DNA from: Bryoerythrophyllum caledonicum
Lineage: Eukaryota > Streptophyta > Bryopsida > Pottiales > Pottiaceae
Length of the DNA stretch: 64,000 nt
Direction of reading: 5' to 3'
NCBI GenBank assembly: GCA_963971425.1
Contig: OZ020524.1
Span: forward strand, 7,054,417-7,118,416
Numbering within the stretch: position 1 is the stretch's first letter; the number at the start of each line of letters is the position of its first letter. This document shows positions 1 through 11,275 of the stretch, piece after piece. The translations under genes were made by a program, and so were the position numbers. The notes under the pieces are model-generated. The model was not told the origin of the DNA, did not search any database, and saw only the letters and a list, made by a program, of their open reading frames with translations.

Positions 1-107
1 TGCGTGAACACAGCTCAGAACGTTGAAGTCGTGATAATTCCCTATCACCTGCAATATCACATGTGCTGTAAGGTCCTTCGAGGAATCAACTGTAGCAGAA
101 CTCTTCC

Positions 108-2570
108 TCATCCCTTCCAGCCACCCATCGTGTTGTCAACACCAACACGTAGAAGAATGTCGCGGTCAACTTCGAGGACTTTGCTGAAAGCTGAGACCTC
201 GATGCGATGGTGTGGCTCCATCTCCGCTCCAAACTGAGCCAACCATGGGACTGCCAAATGGATGGGCGACGAAGCAAGGTGCGGATCTGTGCACCGATGG
301 CATCTATAATCGCGCATCGACAGCAACTCTGCTACGCAACGGGGATGGACGAAGCATCCGCAAGAGCTCAGCACCGCTGCTTTCCAAACAAAGCCGAGGC
401 CACAAAAAGCACACATGTCATTCACTTCTAATCCTAGAGGAGGAATAGATTTCTATTTGGGATATTCGAAAGGACTCGGTGTGGAGAGTTTGAGGAACTG
501 CTGCCGTGCTTCTGCAACCTTTGCTTGGGCGCGAGTCAACGCTGCCAATGCCGCGTCATGTGCTGCACGTTGCGTTGCCAATGCGGACTCGAGCTTCAGC
601 ACCTCCTCCCGAGAAGCGGCGTCTGCTGCCCGCTCAGAATCGAGCTAAGTGGCCAACAACTTCACCTCTGCGGCCTTCTTTGCATAGTCAGCAGCTGGAG
701 CGCCCTCACGGAGAAGGCGCTTTGCTTCCTTCGAAGCTGCAAGATATGCCGCATTAAGAGCATCCAAGGCCTCATCGTCTTCCTCACGCAGCTTCAGTAA
801 GGCGGCGTCCAACTTGACCCGCGTCTCCTGTAGAGGCGCATCCATCTTCGCGAACTCCTTCGCCGCCACTGACTCCTCTTCCGGGGCAGCAGCGAGTGCA
901 TCCGGAGTCTGCGTACATTTGTCGCAATTGACCGCTGCTTTGAAGAGAAAAAGCAGACAATACACATGGAATATTAGATGGTGAATGTGTGCTCGGATAG
1001 TATGTAGATGCATCACAAGGTAAACCTCAAGTCCCCATAGACTATGACACACTGTTCAAAATTTAATAACAGATTCCACCCTCATTTTCAGCAAAGTGCA
1101 GAGATGTCAACACACTAAAACAGAGATGAAATTTTTTGAAAGCATAAGGCATAATGATAAAGCGGCTGCAGAGACGATCTTTGTATGACAGAAAAGCATT
1201 GCACCACTCTGGTTCAATATTGGAAGGAGAAGAATAATGAAAACGATATGACCGAGGGACCCTATATAAAAAACTTCAGTGCCATAAACTGTCGACTCTT
1301 CTAATGTGAAGAAATTAGAAATAGTTTCCACCCTATCAACAGTGATACTCGTTAATGTTATATGTTACATGAACTGTCCCGTTTCAAAATACACCCCTGC
1401 TTACGTATCAGTGTCTCACTATTCACACAGGTCCTACCTTGTTATCAAACAATAAAACAGTTTGGGCTAATTTTTAGGATTGGCAACTCTTCCCAAATAA
1501 CCAGACTTAAGCTCAAGAAAGGGCAATCAAACGAGACACTCGATGTGTAACATACCATTCCTGCACAAAATTTGATGTGCATTTCCTACTCTGTTCTGGA
1601 GAAATCGAATACTTGGCTTGTGCATGGCACCCTTCTAGATTAAAAAAACTCTAGGCACATGATAATCAACCTCAAGAAACTGCTCAACGACAAGCTATCA
1701 TTAAAAATGTATACAAATAAAAAAGAAAAAACAAGAACAACAAAAAAAAACAAAGAATTGGAATGAACATGTACCAAACGGCTTTGAATCAAGCTCAACA
1801 CCCAACAAATTCTTCTACAAACAGACGCATTTCTGGGCAACCACCTTAAAACAACAAAAATCCCTGTGACGTAATCAGACGCTACTGGACGAACTGCAGT
1901 TGAAGTCATCACCGACTAAACACTCGATCAAGACATTAAATGATTAGGATCAAGACTATAAATGTTTAGAGATTAGGATCAAATTGCAGAAAATGTAAGG
2001 AAAATTTCCACCAATGTTCATAACCGACGAAATAGTCAACAGATGAAATAGGAAACATTAAAAACTCAACATTCCAGAAACCATAAAACACAAAAGCATC
2101 AAAGAAAAAGAATGAAAACAAAAAACAAAAACCCTGGGATGAATGAAAGAGGCGGAAGATAAAGAATAAAAACAATTCACTGAAATTAGAAAAAAAAATT
2201 CAAAACAGACAGTAGTTCCAAGCAAAGGCAGAAGCCTTACCTGAAGTGGAGGCCCGAGGGTCGAGGTTGACCGATGCGGTGCTTCTGCAAGACAACTGTG
2301 CGATGATCTTGCACAATCCCTCAACTTGGCATGGCGTAGCCACTGGCCCGAGCTTCTGCGGATTGCGGAGTTGATTCTTCTGTCGATTCGCCATTCGAGA
2401 CATTGCTTCCGCAAGCCAGTTGACAGGTAGCCCGTAGATAAACGTGGCGTAGCAGGCCCTCAAAAAACGGAAGGAGTAGTACGCATTGTCGGGCTTATTC
2501 CCGTAGACTTTGAAGTAGTGTGCCGAAAATTGCTTCCGCTAAGTAGGATCAGTGCACCTGGAGATCCTCA
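108..2570 (-). pseudogene. Decayed unknown-family gene, copy A (coiled coil plus RING-like Cys/His cluster)
   Basis: Function unknown. Read on the minus strand, three pieces line up with the plus-strand gene at 12790-15024. The first (about 2550-2242) contains KVYGNKPDN and ends at a plausible GTAAGG donor. A second exon starts near 942 after an AAAGCAG acceptor and is a charged, Ala/Glu-rich coiled coil. The third is a C-terminal cluster at about 416-290 with spacing C-x2-C-x13-C-x-C-x2-H-x2-C-x11-C-x2-C, beginning CAFC and ending CHRC. The last two pieces share one frame over 942-108, broken by TAG at 645-647 and another TAG near 450. A further in-frame TAG sits near 2539, and the 5' end is lost where a tandem repeat begins. 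The eight Cys/His residues resemble a RING finger, which usually recruits E2 enzymes for ubiquitination; that role is inference. The identical spacing in the second copy shows this was once a real gene. Confidence 0.55.
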
Positions 2571-3620
2571 AAATTAGTGAAGTGTGTTTTTTTTTTTTTT
2601 TTTTAATTTTAAATTTTAAATTTAAGTCATAAAATTTCTTCATATCTTGAAGAATTGAAGTGGTAGTGGGTTTTGTCTCCATTAGTAAGTACTTAGATAT
2701 GACGGAACAAAAAATCATAAATGATAGATATAATCCTTATTACAGCAAATTTCATAACTAATTGTAGGTTGGCAAACACTAAGATGTAGTCTTCATGTCA
2801 CTCTCCCTCAAAATTAGCGGAGATTTCCTTTTTCAAAAAAATTAGTAAAAAAAATTAAATATTTTATAATTCTTCTTCCTATCTTTCAGGCTAGATGTGG
2901 TAGTGGGTTTCTCTAGATCAGTAAGTATTTAGATATGAAGGAACAAGAAATCAGAAATGATAGATATAAGCCTTGCAATATCAAATTTCAAAAGATAAAA
3001 TAGGAGGCTCGAAAAAATTGAGATGCACCATACATGTCCCTCTCCCTCGAAGTTAGTGAGCAGTGGTCTTTGTTTTTTTTCAATTTTTTATATGCACACA
3101 AATTATAATTTTTCGCCAGATCAAGTTTGTTTGATGTCATAATGGGTTTCTCTGCATTAGTAAGTACATCGAGAAGAGTGAACCAGAAATCAACCAGAAA
3201 TCGGAACTCATAGATATATGGGCCTACCAACATCAAATTTAAAATAACAATGCAGACTTCCTAAAAATTGAGATGTAGCGGAACCCGGTTCTGTCCCTCA
3301 TATTTAGTGGGTAGTGATCTTTGTTTAATTTTATTTTGTAATTGGAAAACAATTTATAATCCTTCTTCATATCTTCAGACTTCAAGGCTTGTTGTGGTAG
3401 TGGGTTTCTCTACATTAGTATGTACTTATAAAAGAAGGAATCAAAAATCTTAAAGGTTAAATGAGTAAGTACTTAGAGAAGAGGCTACATTTGCAAGTAC
3501 TTACTTAAAAGATGGAACCCGATGTCAAAAAACATAGACTCCTAAGCCTATCAACATCAAATTTCGGAAATAAAGTTGTGACTAAAACTAGAATTTGTAG
3601 CCTTCCTATCACTGGCCTAT
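2571..3620. repeat. Four diverged ~240-bp tandem repeats
   Basis: The phrase GTAGTGGGTTTCTCT and its variants recur near 2661, 2903, 3143 and 3395, giving a period of about 240-250 bp. Each unit also carries TTAGTAAGTACTTAGA, a run of T near its start and a CCCTC-AAATTAG motif. The units are AT-rich and diverged from one another. The array directly adjoins the broken 5' end of the decayed gene on its left. Confidence 0.8.
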
Positions 3621-5043
3621 TTAGTCGTTTGGATAATTTTTATTTTCAGTTTCTCTGAAAAGACTCTATTTCTCTTAAAAGCGTGATGTGGACTCTCCTA
3701 AATCTTTACATGTAAGGAGCTTAGATTTAGAATTAGACTCTATATTTCCTATCCATGAGAATGAGAATTTGTTGGTTTTATATTTGTAGGGTCTATTTGC
3801 ATATACCATGTTGTCCTGCAAGATTGATGGAAGTGGGCTTCTCCCGCTTCTTTGCTTCCAATTTTTCGATAACAAGTACACAGTTGAGCGTTAGAAACAT
3901 TGTGACTTTCCACCCCCGACTTCTAAATTGCGGTCTGTAACTGACTGTTAGTATTTTTGATGGTACCGAGCTATGTAACTCCATTGTAGCTGTCGCTTTT
4001 CTGTAATTCGCTTTTGCAACCAGATATACTTCTCTCCAGATTAAGTGCACTGATTTTTACTTGGACCGGCATAAAGTTATGATGGTTTCAACTGAGATAA
4101 ATCTACGAAAATCACGCTGACGGAGCCGTTGCATTACGCTGACGTGTACAGTACAATATGTACGAAGGGGCACATTCTGAATGCTCACGTGTACAATGCA
4201 GAATATACAGAAGTTCCAGAGCCTGCATCTACAAAATCCAGAGCTTGCATCTACAATATCCAGAGCCTGCATCTACGATATCCAGAGCCTGCGTCTACGA
4301 TATCCAGAGCCTACACATTAGAGAGATCTCCAAGACAGCGAGTCACATGTGAAGCAGACTTACAGGATGCGCCTAAATATAAGAAGCACTTGCTTCCACA
4401 GAAAACTATTAGGGACAATGAAAAAGGCCCGGGACGGTCGTTGCACACCAGTTATCCTTTGTTGAATCGCCTTGTTCTCTCGTGGCTAAAAAGGTATAAA
4501 ATTTTTGATATAAGATTTCAGTTACTTATTTATTTATTATTGTAATACCAGGATTACCAGCTCCTGTAACATTTGCTATAGCATGTCGTCGAACCTAAAA
4601 CCATCAAATTTCGGCGCTGTGAAGTGAACCTACATCGAATTTCTCAATGTTTTGGAAAATTAAGCAATTTAGGCATTGCAATGTTCTTTAACATTTTAAA
4701 GGGAGATCGATTTTGTTGCAGAATTTCCTCGACAGAGATAACACAGCAGATGAGTATGTGTGCCCTGTTTGCTAAACAGACATGTTATTTGAAGTCCATT
4801 GGCTACGTAGACATGTTGGTTAAATTCTACAGTTTTGACACAACATAGACTGTTTACATGTCCTAGTTGATATGAAATGCGCAAGCAGCATTTTCTTCTC
4901 CATAGCATTAAAGTGCTGCAGCATTGCTGACATCGAATTACAGTGGCGAGTAAAACTTCGCTGCAATGGAGGGTTCTGAAAACTACATCAGATCCTCAAT
5001 ATCTATTGCAATTGCTGTACGGGTTTGATGTGGGAGTGCCCCG
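3621..5043. other. Intergenic DNA, no gene recognised
   Basis: Only short open frames without recognisable motifs occur here. The one structured element is the 22-bp minisatellite at 4215-4312. Confidence 0.5.
4215..4312. repeat. 22-bp minisatellite, about 4.5 units
   Basis: Unit CAGAGCCTGCATCTACGATA plus TC, repeated with a few substitutions (TTGC for CTGC, AAAATCC for ATATCC, GCGTC for GCATC). Confidence 0.85.
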
Positions 5044-6270
5044 TTACGACGGGACAATCTTCAAGGTACTCGACTTGTGCACTAAGAGAGCACCAAACTC
5101 TGTGTTACGCTCAGAGCGAGCATTGATCTTGATATCAGGCAAACCACGGCGCTTCAGAACAAGGTCGTAGTATTCAGGGATGGCCTCTCGCGGCAGCAGG
5201 ATGGAAATCACCTCGCGGATATGCGACACTGGCCACAGCGAGCCAACCTCAATGCCAGGTAAATCCTTACCTTCAAACTCGACTTTCACGGGGATCATGT
5301 GCTGAATAACGGCCTGGTCGATGGGTACCCATGCAGCGCCGTCCTTTCTGTATCGAACGTACTGGAAGTTCAGGTATAAGACTTGACGTGCTAGATGATA
5401 GCGGAAGACCATGCTACCCTTGCAGACAACGGATTTCAAAACATCTTGCCCCGCTTGGTATTTCTCGTCCCATCCAACGTCCATGAGACTACTGAGAACG
5501 GCCTTCGAGGGTGATTTGAAGATGTACATCGTAGCAGAACGACGTATGGATTCTGAGACTGCAAACAGATCTACCATGATATGGACAGGCATGAACCATT
5601 TCACATGCGCCGCTTTGCTCCCGGTTCCACCTTTCATTGCTTCAGCAATGTCTGTGGCAAGCTTCAACCTGAACGCCTCCGAGGTGTGCATGTCCGGGAG
5701 GGGCCAGTGGGGGTCATCTAGGGCGGGCAAGGGCAAGTCCTCAAGACTCCCGTACAAGGCGGACCCAGATTGGGGAACGTAGACCGCCTTTAGGAAAAAT
5801 GTGCCATTCTCCAGTAACGTCTTGTGACTACGACCATTGCGTATAGCAGCCTCTCCAACTTCGTGGTGAAGCACGAGGATGACGTCCATCACCGCTGCGG
5901 GATCAATCCAGTTGTCCCAATACGACTGATAAAGGAAGTTACAGCCGCGAGGCTCCCTCGCAGCAATGGCCGGATCAAGTTGCAACTGTCGGCATTGATA
6001 AGCGTGTCTCACTTTGATGGCATCGAGCTTAAGCCCGTCTCTACCACGCCTCGCCGTCGCCTTAAACCTGAAACCCATAATTTGAGCCTTCCATGCTCCA
6101 GCAAAGGAGTCAAGTCCATGAATCCTAGCATCTCGGGACCATGGACCTCTCAGAGCCGCCCTCAGTGTCACCCAAGATCCTACCTCTACCCTCAGTGGAA
6201 CATACTTTCCACGTGCATCTACGTTGTTGTAAAGCACGACACTGTGGACCTCTTCGATTGGCCTAGCCAT
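5044..6270 (-). CDS. Unknown 408-residue protein, possible ubiquitin-like C-terminal domain
   Basis: A single uninterrupted frame from ATG at 6270 to TAA at 5044-5046, the longest open frame in the left 25 kb. I do not recognise the family. The N-terminal two thirds hold mixed hydrophobic strands and aromatic residues (for example NFLYQSYWDNWIDP and VKWFMPVHIMVDLF). The last ~80 residues alternate short strands and a helix (VKVEFEG, PVSHIREVISILLP, YYDLVLKRRG, STLKIVPS), suggesting a ubiquitin-like fold; that is inference from pattern only. No signal peptide or membrane segment is evident. The start is supported by the frame and by a non-coding CACTA element that begins 99 bp upstream, which may have separated the gene from its original promoter or upstream exons. 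No in-frame stops are seen, unlike most nearby coding relics, so it may still be functional or recently active. Confidence 0.6.
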   Translation of the reverse strand: MARPIEEVHSVVLYNNVDARGKYVPLRVEVGSWVTLRAALRGPWSRDARIHGLDSFAGAWKAQIMGFRFKATARRGRDGLKLDAIKVRHAYQCRQLQLDPAIAAREPRGCNFLYQSYWDNWIDPAAVMDVILVLHHEVGEAAIRNGRSHKTLLENGTFFLKAVYVPQSGSALYGSLEDLPLPALDDPHWPLPDMHTSEAFRLKLATDIAEAMKGGTGSKAAHVKWFMPVHIMVDLFAVSESIRRSATMYIFKSPSKAVLSSLMDVGWDEKYQAGQDVLKSVVCKGSMVFRYHLARQVLYLNFQYVRYRKDGAAWVPIDQAVIQHMIPVKVEFEGKDLPGIEVGSLWPVSHIREVISILLPREAIPEYYDLVLKRRGLPDIKINARSERNTEFGALLVHKSSTLKIVPS

Positions 6271-7074
6271 CCTTGCTATAGCAGAAATGAATGCTTTAGC
6301 ATAAAACTAGTTACTCCGGAGCCCTCACTGATCACTTCAACTTATTCCCCGCTCTCGGAAGTCACTCTCCACTATAACAAACCCGTGTTTTTTGTCACGT
6401 CCTGAATCATGTCCCAGGAGACATGTAGACATCCGAATTTACATCCCTCTGACGTACCAACGCGTGTAACACGCTGTAACGCGTGGGGACATCACCAAAA
6501 ACGCGAGGACATCCCTACGACAGGGATGATTTTCGGAGATTTTGGGAGGCTGGAAATGGTGCCAATTGGGCGCCACGTAGACGACACCTAAGCGGCAGGA
6601 TGACGGGCAGTGCCACATGGCCGGGAAATTCATCCTCTCCATTGGTGACGTGGCATCTGACGTGGCATGTGACGTGGACCCACGTGGCCTCTGATGTGGA
6701 CCCGGGAAAGAGTGACGTGGCGTGCCACGTCAGCAGAGATTTGCGTGGTTTTTTTTTTAGATTCGTGTTTGCAGGGACGTCATTGGTAACATGGCTGTGT
6801 TTTTTAAGACGTCCCGGGTTGACGTGGAGATGTCCTGCTCGACGTCTACGCCAACGCTACCTGGATTTTGATGCTGATTTCGTTGAACATCGCCATGCCC
6901 TAGAGGACGTGGCGATGGACATGATCGCGTCTTCCAATACGTTGCCGACCCATGGTCGTCGGCACTGAGGGTGTCATTGCAGACGTCTCAAAGAACTTAT
7001 GCGTGTCTGACGTGACATCCCCTGATGCATGGTATTGTTGACGCTGTGTATGTGATGGTGTTTTGAAGGACATC

Positions 7075-7152
7075 AAGAGATGTTGTACAAGACATGAATA
7101 CGTTGTACAAGACATGAGTATGTTGTACAAGACATGAGTACAAGACATGAAT
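7075..7152. repeat. 22-bp repeat inside the CACTA element
   Basis: TTGTACAAGACATGAATACG and variants occur about three times in tandem, followed by a partial fourth copy. Confidence 0.75.
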
Positions 7153-7376
7153 ACCTCATCTTACATGTAACATGTACATTCATCCAAATTCATGCTTACT
7201 GGCCTACTTGCAAATGTGGTAATATGATATACACGCAATTTAAAATATGTCTCCATAGACACGGGGATGTTTCAAAAGACGTCCCTGCGTTTCCTAAGTG
7301 CTGCGGCATACATCTTCTACAACATGGTCACGTCTATATGTCGCTCACAGCACATTGCATGTCCAACACTGCACTT

Positions 7377-7545
7377 CTAACCTCTACACTCTAAACTCTA
7401 ACCTCTACACTCAAAACTCTAACCTCTACACTCAAAACTCTAACCTCTACACTCAAAACTCTAACCTCTACACTCTAAACTCTAACATTCTAACTTGTAA
7501 ACTCAGTCTACACTCTAAAACTCCAACCTCTACATTCTAAATTCT
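7377..7545. repeat. 20-bp minisatellite inside the CACTA element
   Basis: Unit AAACTCTAACCTCTACACTC is repeated about five times almost exactly, followed by degenerate copies. The short open frame through it (7298-7540) is a product of the repeat. Confidence 0.9.
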
Positions 7546-9055
7546 AACTACTTGGAGAAATGAAGGCCAAAGTGAGCTTTGTGCAACCTCAAATTCTACT
7601 TAAAGGTCTCATGACCTAACTATGGCTGCAGCAGCGAACCCTAGCCGCCTCATGACCTAACTATGGCTGGAGCAGCTAACCCTCGCCGCCTCTATTCATC
7701 CAATGAACTTGACGAAATTCATCCTACTTGATGGTTATGTTTTGCAAGACACGATGATGTTTTCCAAGACATGTCGATGTTTTCCAGGACATGTCAATGT
7801 TTTGCCAAACACTGCTGATGTTTTCAGAGACGTCTCTGTGGGATGTCCTCAAAGACATGTAGACGTTACTCGAGACATCTTCAATTGGATGTCTCAAGTG
7901 ACGTGGACCTATACACAGAATGACGTGTCACCTTGTCCGACATGGAATTGTGTTTGCCATGTAGATGAAGTGCTGTAAACTACAAAATATATAATATGTC
8001 CACATGGGTAAGCCACCAAGGACTTTACAAAATCACCCTAAATTCCTTATAATTCGGGTTTTGGTAGAAAAGTGGTATTTTAATATTATATTAATTAATA
8101 AATATTATTTAATATTTAAATATACAGTACTGAATTTAATATGTCCGCTTTAATTACAGAATAATCAGTTTTTATAAAATATTATTATAATATTAATTAA
8201 TATTTTGTATTTTTAATATTTAAAATTTTATTTTATTTTGGAAACCATTTTGATACGAAGTGGACAAATCAAAAATTTCAGAGGATCAAAGTTAATAAAT
8301 ATAATCATAATATTCTTCAATTTTATATACTTTATTTTTTTATTTTTAAAAAAAAAATCTAGTTTTATAAGGCTCGTGCCTTTTTTTTTCTCCTCTTGCA
8401 GACCGCTGCCCGTTTCGATGTTTTTTTTAACGTTGGGCTGCTTTCTACCTTGCACAACAGTAACTTCGACATTCTTACCTCAGGTGAAACGCTTGTCCGC
8501 TGCCAGCATGGCAGTTTTGCGTCACCCAAGATGTCCTCGATGACGTCCTTGGAGACGGGCGCGTTGTTGGAGACATCGTCGCGTCTCCTATTTCGCACGC
8601 GCGTTTCGGGACCCTCCCACCTCCACTGTTCACTATTGACGCGTGGACATCCTCACGTTCACGGGGACATTACTGGCTAGCTCCAAGACATCAAAAAAAC
8701 ACGCTGACATGATTAAGGACATAACAAAAAACACGGGTTTCTTATAGTGCTCACCTATGCCCCGCTCTCAGTATCCACTCCCAGTCTTGCCCTCCTAAAC
8801 GTATAGTAATAATTGGATCAGAAGGAGAGGGTTCACGAAGCTCTACAAAACCTTTGCTATGCGGTCTTAACCGTCTCATTTTCCAGAAGTGGATACAGCA
8901 AACCATGAAGACGTCTTTGAATTGCCTGAAGCAGGGCAAAACACTAGTGAGACGTCACTGGCCGACCGAATCCAGCTAGGAAAGCCTTTCCCCACAATTA
9001 GCAATATCCTAATACTACCCTGTCGCATCAGCTTGGAAAGGACATGGCTTTGTTG

Positions 9056-9124
9056 ATAAACAGATCTTTTTTTTTTTTGACACAAGCAAAGAAGAACTTT
9101 TACTGCAAAAAATAAACAGATCTT
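9056..9124 (-). mobile_element. Tiny poly-T-headed insertion with 13-bp direct flanks
   Basis: ATAAACAGATCTT occurs at 9056-9068 and again at 9112-9124. Between the copies lie a run of T and about 30 bp of other sequence. A poly-T head plus a long target duplication is the mark of LINE-mediated insertion of a very short, minus-strand polyadenylated RNA. Confidence 0.6.
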
Positions 9125-10934
9125 CGTATGTAAAAATAAGCAGCGTCACATTTAAGCGTGCGGTGTACCTAGAATGCTTCGGTCGCCACTTGCACATGCC
9201 TAATTGGCGGGCATATATCACCGTTGTAGTACGCAGGCATAGACAATGCTGACTTTACCTAGAATATGGATTAATAACAAAGTGGTACAGAAGGCCGAAC
9301 GCAAGAATCTCGGTACAGTTATATTATGTCTTTTTTTGACGCCTTGTCGGCGCTACAAATTCCAAAGTCAACCATGGCCTGGCTCTTTTTGTACACTGTT
9401 CTAACATGCTGATCCTCTTCTAATTTGTTGCAATGAATATTTTGATTTTGTTGAACTTAAAAATTATAAAACAATAATAAAAATAACGTCATGATCCCGA
9501 CGGTAGTCCTGGACCTTCATCATGACTATGAGCACCTAGATTGGGCCGGATGACCTACATCTGCGTTGAACCCATCAACCCGTGCATATTACATGTTTTC
9601 ATGAGGGGCGGTTTTGCTCGTTTTTGTGGGAACGTGTTTTCGTCACCGTTCACAAGTAGTGTGCACTGTAGTGCCCTGTTCTAATAGATTTTCAACGTTG
9701 GCCGCACGTGAAAGATCTTGCCGTATACAATTTTGTATGAAGAATTCATACATTGGCCGAATGTTGAAAGGAAGTATAATTTAATGCCCCAGGATTGTGT
9801 GGAAAGCTCAGTTGTGTACCCTGAACAAATCTTCTCCATCGAATTAATAAGAGACTGCATTCTCATGAACAGTCAGTTTGCGTTCCAACATACACGACTA
9901 AATTTGTAATTAATGGTGTTGTATCTATTAGTTTGCTTTAGTCTAAAATAATCTCACATATCACATATTCTGCAATGATGTGGCATATCACATATCAAAG
10001 TAAAAGGCACATTTGCTACAAAGGCTTCCAGCAGTGTGTTTAGCTTACATTAATAAAAAATTGATAATTTATAAACGCATACTCTAAATTATATATACAT
10101 TAATATATATATATATAATGTATATATTCTATATTATATATATTGATTTATTTTAATATATTTTCTATATATACGCACATAGAAAATTATCATCATTTTC
10201 TTCACTCTCCTTGAAATAGTGGGTTTTCATGAGTATCATTACTTTTGCAATCTCCGTAATCATTATAATTTATATGCTTGATATCTTTCCAAGTGAAGAG
10301 GCTCTTTTCTTTGAAGTTGATTTTCAACCCTCGTACAAATAATAATGCTGCAGGAGGTGTTGTTGGTATATAAATAGTGGTGTCGATGAACTTCTTGCCA
10401 TGCAATTTCTAAATTTTTTTTCTCCCAATACGGAGCTTCGAACATAACTTTATGGCGGGTATGCTTCCATAGCTAATGACAATTCCCATGTCTATTTTTA
10501 TGTCATTTTTTTTTCTAATTCAAGATAATTCAAGATATCTTTTTCGCACCCGTGCACATTGTAGAACTTTGTATGCAAAGGACATTTACAAATTCTCGGT
10601 ATAACTTGTTATTACTTGGGGGAAAATTTGTAAGCCCTGAAAAATATGATCAACAACACCACTGACTTGTTTTTTCAATATCCACCAAGTGACAGACGTA
10701 TTAAAGATATATCCTGTATGCTTTGTAGTTCATTATGGCCGGCAGGTCAGCTTTTGAGTCAGATTATTTTTGCTCACAAATGTCAAGGTGGTCAGGGTTT
10801 GAATAAAGGCAAACAAAGGCTTGATTTGGTCATGAGGAATTACGAAAAGCATAGTTAAACTGTGATTCAATATCATTATAAAAATTCCAAAGTTCTAATG
10901 CAAAATATTTGAAGCACCTCAAAATAATTGAATG

Positions 10935-11275
10935 TTTGAAAATTATAAATGGAAGATTAAAAATCATAAATAGAAGATTAAAAATCATAAATGGAAGACC
11001 GAAAATCATAAATGGAAGATTAAAAATCATAAATGGAAGATTAAAAAACTTAAATGGACGATCAAAAATCATAAATGGGAGATTGAAAATTGTAAATTGC
11101 GTAAGTTTGAAAATCATAAATGTAAGATTGAAAATCACAAATATCTAAAGATCCAAAAATGAAAATTGAAAATCCAAAAATGAAAATTGTAGATCCAAGA
11201 TTGAAAAACATAAATAGAAGATGAAAAAATGAAAATTGAAGATCCAAAAATGAAAGTTGAAGATCCAAATATGAA
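10935..11275. repeat. ~21-bp AT-rich minisatellite
   Basis: Unit AAAATCATAAATGGAAGATT is repeated about nine times, then grades into a second form, GATCCAAAAATGAAAATTGA. Open frames on both strands here are a result of the period being a multiple of three. Confidence 0.9.

Larger units (their letters stand above)
6370..8749. mobile_element. Non-autonomous CACTA (EnSpm-type) element, 2380 bp, with CTC target duplication
   Basis: The left end reads CACTATAACAAACCCGTGTT and the right end, reverse complemented, reads CACTATAAGAAACCCGTGTT. The inverted match continues through TTTTGT and then more loosely to AATCATGTC. The 3 bp just outside each end are CTC (6367-6369 and 8750-8752), the 3-bp duplication expected for this superfamily. 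The interior holds many short GACGTGG, GACATG and GGACATCC motifs near both ends, like the subterminal transposase-binding repeats of CACTA elements, plus two short tandem arrays and an AT-rich core. No transposase frame is present, so it must depend on an autonomous relative. Confidence 0.88.

Noticed and set aside
5824-6405. 193-codon plus-strand frame opposite the 408-codon gene
   Set aside because: Overlaps the longer minus-strand frame and has no recognisable motif; probably its shadow.
7298-7540. Asn/Leu/Tyr-rich open frame in the CACTA element
   Set aside because: Product of the 20-bp minisatellite.
10830-11148. Phe/Leu/Asn-rich frames on both strands at the 21-bp repeat
   Set aside because: A period that is a multiple of three keeps frames open; low-complexity repeat, not a gene.
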